From: Chiridota heheva
Taxonomy: Eukaryota; Echinodermata; Holothuroidea; Apodida; Chiridotidae
Reading direction: 5' to 3'
NCBI GenBank assembly: GCA_020152595.1
Contig: JAIGNY010002782.1
Coordinates: 366,501 to 430,500, forward strand
Length of the DNA stretch: 64,000 nt
The position numbers and the translations under genes were made by a program. This document shows positions 60,150 to 64,000 of the stretch, one piece after another (the stretch's first letter is position 1; each line of letters begins with the position of its first letter). The notes under the pieces were generated by a model, which saw nothing but the letters and a program-made list of their open reading frames with translations, was not told where the DNA came from and ran no database searches.

Positions 60150-62504
60150 CGATATTAATTTGTCTATCTGCAGATCTGCATCATGTCTTCCCCTTGACTA
60201 AATTATTTATCATCACCCATTTTAGATAAACGGATATGATATTTATTTTCAATTTCAGACTCCTTTGAGATCAATCAAGATGAATATGTGTTTGTTGAGT
60301 TTCAATTATTCCGAGTTTCTTAGCAGTAAATTGTATCGGGCTAAAATAACCTCTCACGTAGATTTGTTATTGTTATCATTTTATTATTAAATGCAAATGT
60401 CTGCCATTCACCGTCATGTGACTGTCGAAGTGGTATGAGAGATGGAAGAGAGAGAACTGATACAAAATTGTTTAAAAGGGTTAAACACTTTTTTATATGT
60501 TTGTTTATATACTTTTTTTTTATATAAAGTGCAGATGTGAACAATAGAAGATAACTAAGTAGCTCTGATGGGCCAGTCAGGTGGTTCCCTGCAGTTAAGT
60601 GAGGTAAACACACAAGACCAAAACAAAACAATGGCAAAGGAAATTTTGTAAACCACGAAAATATCAACAATTAACTTACAAATACGGGGGAAATGGAACA
60701 AAGACGACAAAACTTAGATTTATGAGAAATTAATTTAATCTGCTTGCCTCTTCTTGCCGAGGCAATTAAGGAGCAGAAAGAACAATAATATTTACTAGAA
60801 ACAGCGGCAAGCTAATACTGGGGCGCCGGCGGGGGTGTTCTTGCCAAAAATACTGTGACCCGCACAAAAGTTTGCTTGCTTGAACATGCCCTAGTGTTAG
60901 CCCTTCTTTTCAGTCCACTTTCATATTCAGTTAACTTAAGCTGGTGTAACAGAAAATACTGTCCCCCTTAAATTCGGTCCGGCCGGACTGAAATTCCTAA
61001 AAAATTCGGTCCCCCCCCCCCCCCCACCTTTCAATTCTACGGTGGCTCATTACAGCCATTGATATTTGTTTTCTTAATTTTTGGAGTATTATTTTGACTT
61101 TGACTACTGGATTTTGAAGAACAACCTAGACAAAAAAAGGATGCTTCCGAATTGATCAAACATTTCACAATTTATGGTATTTCATTTTTTGTTTAAATTT
61201 TTTCGAATTGTGACCTCATTATTTTGAAATATGATTGGGCCCAGTTTTGTTTCCCCCTTTCGCGAAATGACCGTCCAGGGATTGCTAAGCACTATATACC
61301 TTTTGAAACCGTCCAAGATTCCCTAGTATCTTATTGGATAAAACGATTACCTCAGTATACCATTGGTCCATAAGGGACACGTAAATGTCGTCCATGTCAT
61401 CATGTGACAGTAAGGAAAGTAATTTTCTGGAAATGGCCGATTCAGATTTGCAAAGGTCTATTTTGACTGCAGTGTGTCTAAACAAAGAGTTGTCAGTTGT
61501 CTAAAATGACAGCTCCATTTTAAAACTCTTTGATTGAAAGACAGTGTTTTGTGGCGATTGGATTTATGAACAGCTTTATGTTTGTTCAATAGAACAATAT
61601 TATATACTTAGGTTTGGCAGGCGGAGTCAGCGAAGGAACTAGTGAGCCCAAATGAAGACTTGCTTTTGAAATTTTGATGCGGGGTGGTGGAGGGTCATAT
61701 ATTTTCATATGCGCATAATATCCCTTTGCTATTGTGGTCTGTGTTTTTCCCAAAGACATGGAAAACATTAAAGGCTATCAATTCAGTGAATTTGTCACAG
61801 AATTATTCATAAGCAAAATTTGAGAGGAGGACAAAAGGGCACTTCCCCCCACTTTTTTCCGAATTTGTATCTTTTGTATGGTGATTTTTGCATCTCCCCC
61901 CCCCACAAACTTTTGCCCCCCCTCTCACACACACACACACACTTTCGGTCGCCAAATTTAGCCCATGGAAGTTAACGACAGGTTAACGACCATTTTATCA
62001 AAGAAAGTTTGGGTATAAACAATAATGCCAGTCTTCAGCTTAAATCTTTTTTCCTTTACTGATCAATATTTATAACTGGTAATAGAGTGTTGGGTAGAAG
62101 TTCACTTGCTGTAACTTAGCGACACAAACTATTTGTTACTTTTATCAGTTACAATAGCAGGTTACAACATGCCTGTTAATGGGAACAAATGTTCCTAAAA
62201 ATGGGAACATTTTGTTACATTTTGTTACAGCCGCCATTTTGTAGTATTTCCCATGATCTTTTGCTATCCTAACGTTTAAGCCTCATGCAATGTTACATAT
62301 TTCAAATTGAAATACATCTGGGAAATTTTTCTTTGCTAAAGGAAACCTAAAACTCATGAAAATACCGTCATTACTGTCATGGCTATAACTTTTCCACTCA
62401 CATTTGATAGGTTTACCACGCCGTTTTCGAAATATTAGAAGAAAAAAACAAAGAGCTAGACTTTATGGCGCGAAACGGCCATTTTGAAAAAAAAAATGTT
62501 TTTA
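60150..62504. other. Unassigned DNA between elements
   Basis: No recognised coding. The stretch around 61830-61970 (poly-C runs, CTTTCGGTCGCCAAATT) resembles 29600-29670 and may be a shared decayed element. GGTCCGGCCGGAC at 60976 is a short palindrome. ATGGGAACA is repeated near 62180-62210. Confidence 0.45.
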
Positions 62505-62635
62505 ACACAATGATTTTTAATACTTCAAGTACATAAATTAGAAACTGACATTTTATCGCAACATGTGAACAATATGGCTGCACGACTTCAATATTCTCGT
62601 GTGTTATAAATGTTCTTATTAATAGGCATGCTTCC
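62505..62635 (+). repeat. Inverted repeat, left arm, beside TIMP gene 2 exon
   Basis: Reverse complement closely matches 63868-64000 (GGAAGCATGCCTATTAATA, GAATATTGAAGTC.TGCAGCC, GATAAAATGTCA, ATTAAAAATCATTGTGT). Confidence 0.9.
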
Positions 62636-62865
62636 GGACTGAATATCGAAAGAGCGCACCATGAATTTTTGGTACAATATTGCAGCCTAAAACCTCTTTG
62701 TATCCGATTTGCTTTCAAGGATTTAAACATAACTTTTACCAATTTTACGGAGCGTGCTTGGCTTAGACCATTGTTGCTTGTCACTGGTATATACAGCTAT
62801 TTACATCAGTCTGATTCAACGTATGAGAAGTACATTGAAGCCGACAGTTCTTTTCTTTTCCTTCA

Positions 62866-63228
62866 TCAGTTAAAATTTTGATGGAGAATCCGAAGACATT
62901 TGACTCTCAATTTTCTACTTTTCAAACTGCGGCATTGACTCTTACTTGTCACCGTCGCTTCCGCAATGCCAAACTTCTTGAATTGGTAGGTATTCTCTCG
63001 GTCATTAAAACACTTGGTGTATTCGGCATTCATGTCCCATGCACATTCGCCTGCTTCATCATGGTGGCAGTAACTGTATTGTGTTTCGCAGTCGGTCACG
63101 TCGTTTTTCATTGAAGCAATTGGGTTGAAATGGCACTGGTGGTAGGGGCTCCATAACTGACTAATGGCGCCCTCATAATGTTTGCTAGATGTTTGCGGAA
63201 GAACGACTTGACTTAATACGCCAGGTAC
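62866..63228 (-). CDS. Second TIMP/tensilin-like gene, last exon (partial gene)
   Basis: The exon enters in phase 0 after an acceptor (ATATAG on the minus strand) and stops at TGA (62866-62868). It codes for 120 residues starting VPGVLSQVVLPQ, then LWSPYHQCHFNPIAS, DCETQYSYCHHDEAGECAWD, YTKCFNDREN and a basic end (SRKLRVKCLRILHQNFN). Cysteine spacing, the CHFNP motif and the intron phase match exon 4 of the plus-strand TIMP gene, so this is a paralogue in tail-to-tail orientation. Earlier exons are not seen between 63229 and 64000 and must lie beyond the window edge. Confidence 0.88.
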   Translation of the reverse strand, partial: VPGVLSQVVLPQTSSKHYEGAISQLWSPYHQCHFNPIASMKNDVTDCETQYSYCHHDEAGECAWDMNAEYTKCFNDRENTYQFKKFGIAEATVTSKSQCRSLKSRKLRVKCLRILHQNFN

Positions 63229-63867
63229 CTATATTCAAAGCAAAAATATTATTGAGCATAATGTTTTTCAGTGTGTTATGTTATGGTATATTGCGCGTTC
63301 ATATCAGACAGTCAGAGTAATAGTTAAGTATTTGATGAAAAGCGATACAATTATATTTGATGGTAATGAAAAGCTCTATGTTTATGTTTAGAAAAACAAT
63401 CCATGAGTACATACAATCGTTACAGGATTAGTCAAAGAAGCTCATATTGCATGCTTAGTTGCCTTCGATTTGATAACGGCAGAGTGCAGTAATTTGAAGG
63501 CCATTGTTTGTAAAAAGTTTGTAACCTTTCAAAAATGATGCTGTATGAACAAGAATAGAAGTAAAATTCTTTAATGTAATTCTGTATAGTTCTTTCCCAA
63601 ATTTCAAATATCAAAGGTTTTCAAATTGTGTTCTACTGTAATATGGGTCAGGGTTATAACAATATTCAATTTTGTGTTCACCGAAGCCAACTTCTCTCAT
63701 TCAACATATTTTGGAGAAGAACCGAAAAACATTTAGTTAACATAAGCAAGCTTCAAGTTATCCTATTCCGAGGTCAAAAAATATCAATGCTAATTAGGTA
63801 TATAAGATTTACAATGCTGTAAAATGGTCAATTTTTCACCGATTTTGATGGGACATTTTGCCAATCT

Positions 63868-64000
63868 GGAAGCATGCCTATTAATAGAAGCATTTATAAG
63901 ACACAAGAATATTGAAGTCATGCAGCCATTTTGTTCAGATGTTGGGATAAAATGTCATAGTTTATAATTTATGTTCTTGAAATATTAAAAATCATTGTGT
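63868..64000 (-). repeat. Inverted repeat, right arm (runs to window edge)
   Basis: Partner of 62505-62635; roughly nine bases in ten agree by eye. The arm is cut by the end of the window, so the full length is unknown. The stretch 63229-63867 between exon and arm shows no other exon. Confidence 0.88.

Overview
The window is animal nuclear DNA: AT-rich, intron-bearing and dense in repeats, with GT-AG spliced exons, AATAAA signals and no prokaryotic features. Three gene pieces are recognisable. They are the 3' part of a contactin-family gene (+), a complete four-exon TIMP/tensilin-like gene (+), and the last exon of a second TIMP-like gene (-). TIMP-like genes with unusual C-terminal domains, repeated in one locus, suggest an echinoderm, possibly a sea cucumber, where the TIMP-like protein tensilin stiffens connective tissue. 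The organism is an inference, not read from the sequence.

Layout: 1-5607 is intron or flanking DNA with a 24-bp tandem array and MITEs. 5608-25550 holds twelve contactin exons coding for two Ig domains, four fibronectin type III domains and a GPI-attachment tail; every splice phase joins in frame. 25551-31728 is the contactin 3' region and intergenic DNA. 31729-45816 is TIMP gene 1. Its intron 1 carries an array cut by a broken hAT transposon with an 8-bp target duplication. Its intron 3 carries a long (AT)n tract, a long-TIR MITE and a full-length but dead LINE with a 16-17 bp target duplication. 45811-46800 is a DNA insertion sitting on the end of the TIMP coding sequence. 48960-56400 is repeat territory, dominated by a 123-bp satellite (49369-52420). 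57420-58650 holds two opposed 24-bp arrays around (AT)n. 62866-63228 is the final exon of TIMP gene 2, between inverted repeats.

The contactin is expected to be a GPI-anchored neuronal or glial adhesion protein. The TIMP-like proteins are expected to be secreted matrix or protease regulators. Nothing suggests the two gene types act together. The most unusual feature is the insertion at the end of TIMP gene 1: its terminal repeat supplies the present stop codon, and the ancestral stop codon and poly(A) signal remain about 1 kb downstream next to a 17-bp direct repeat.
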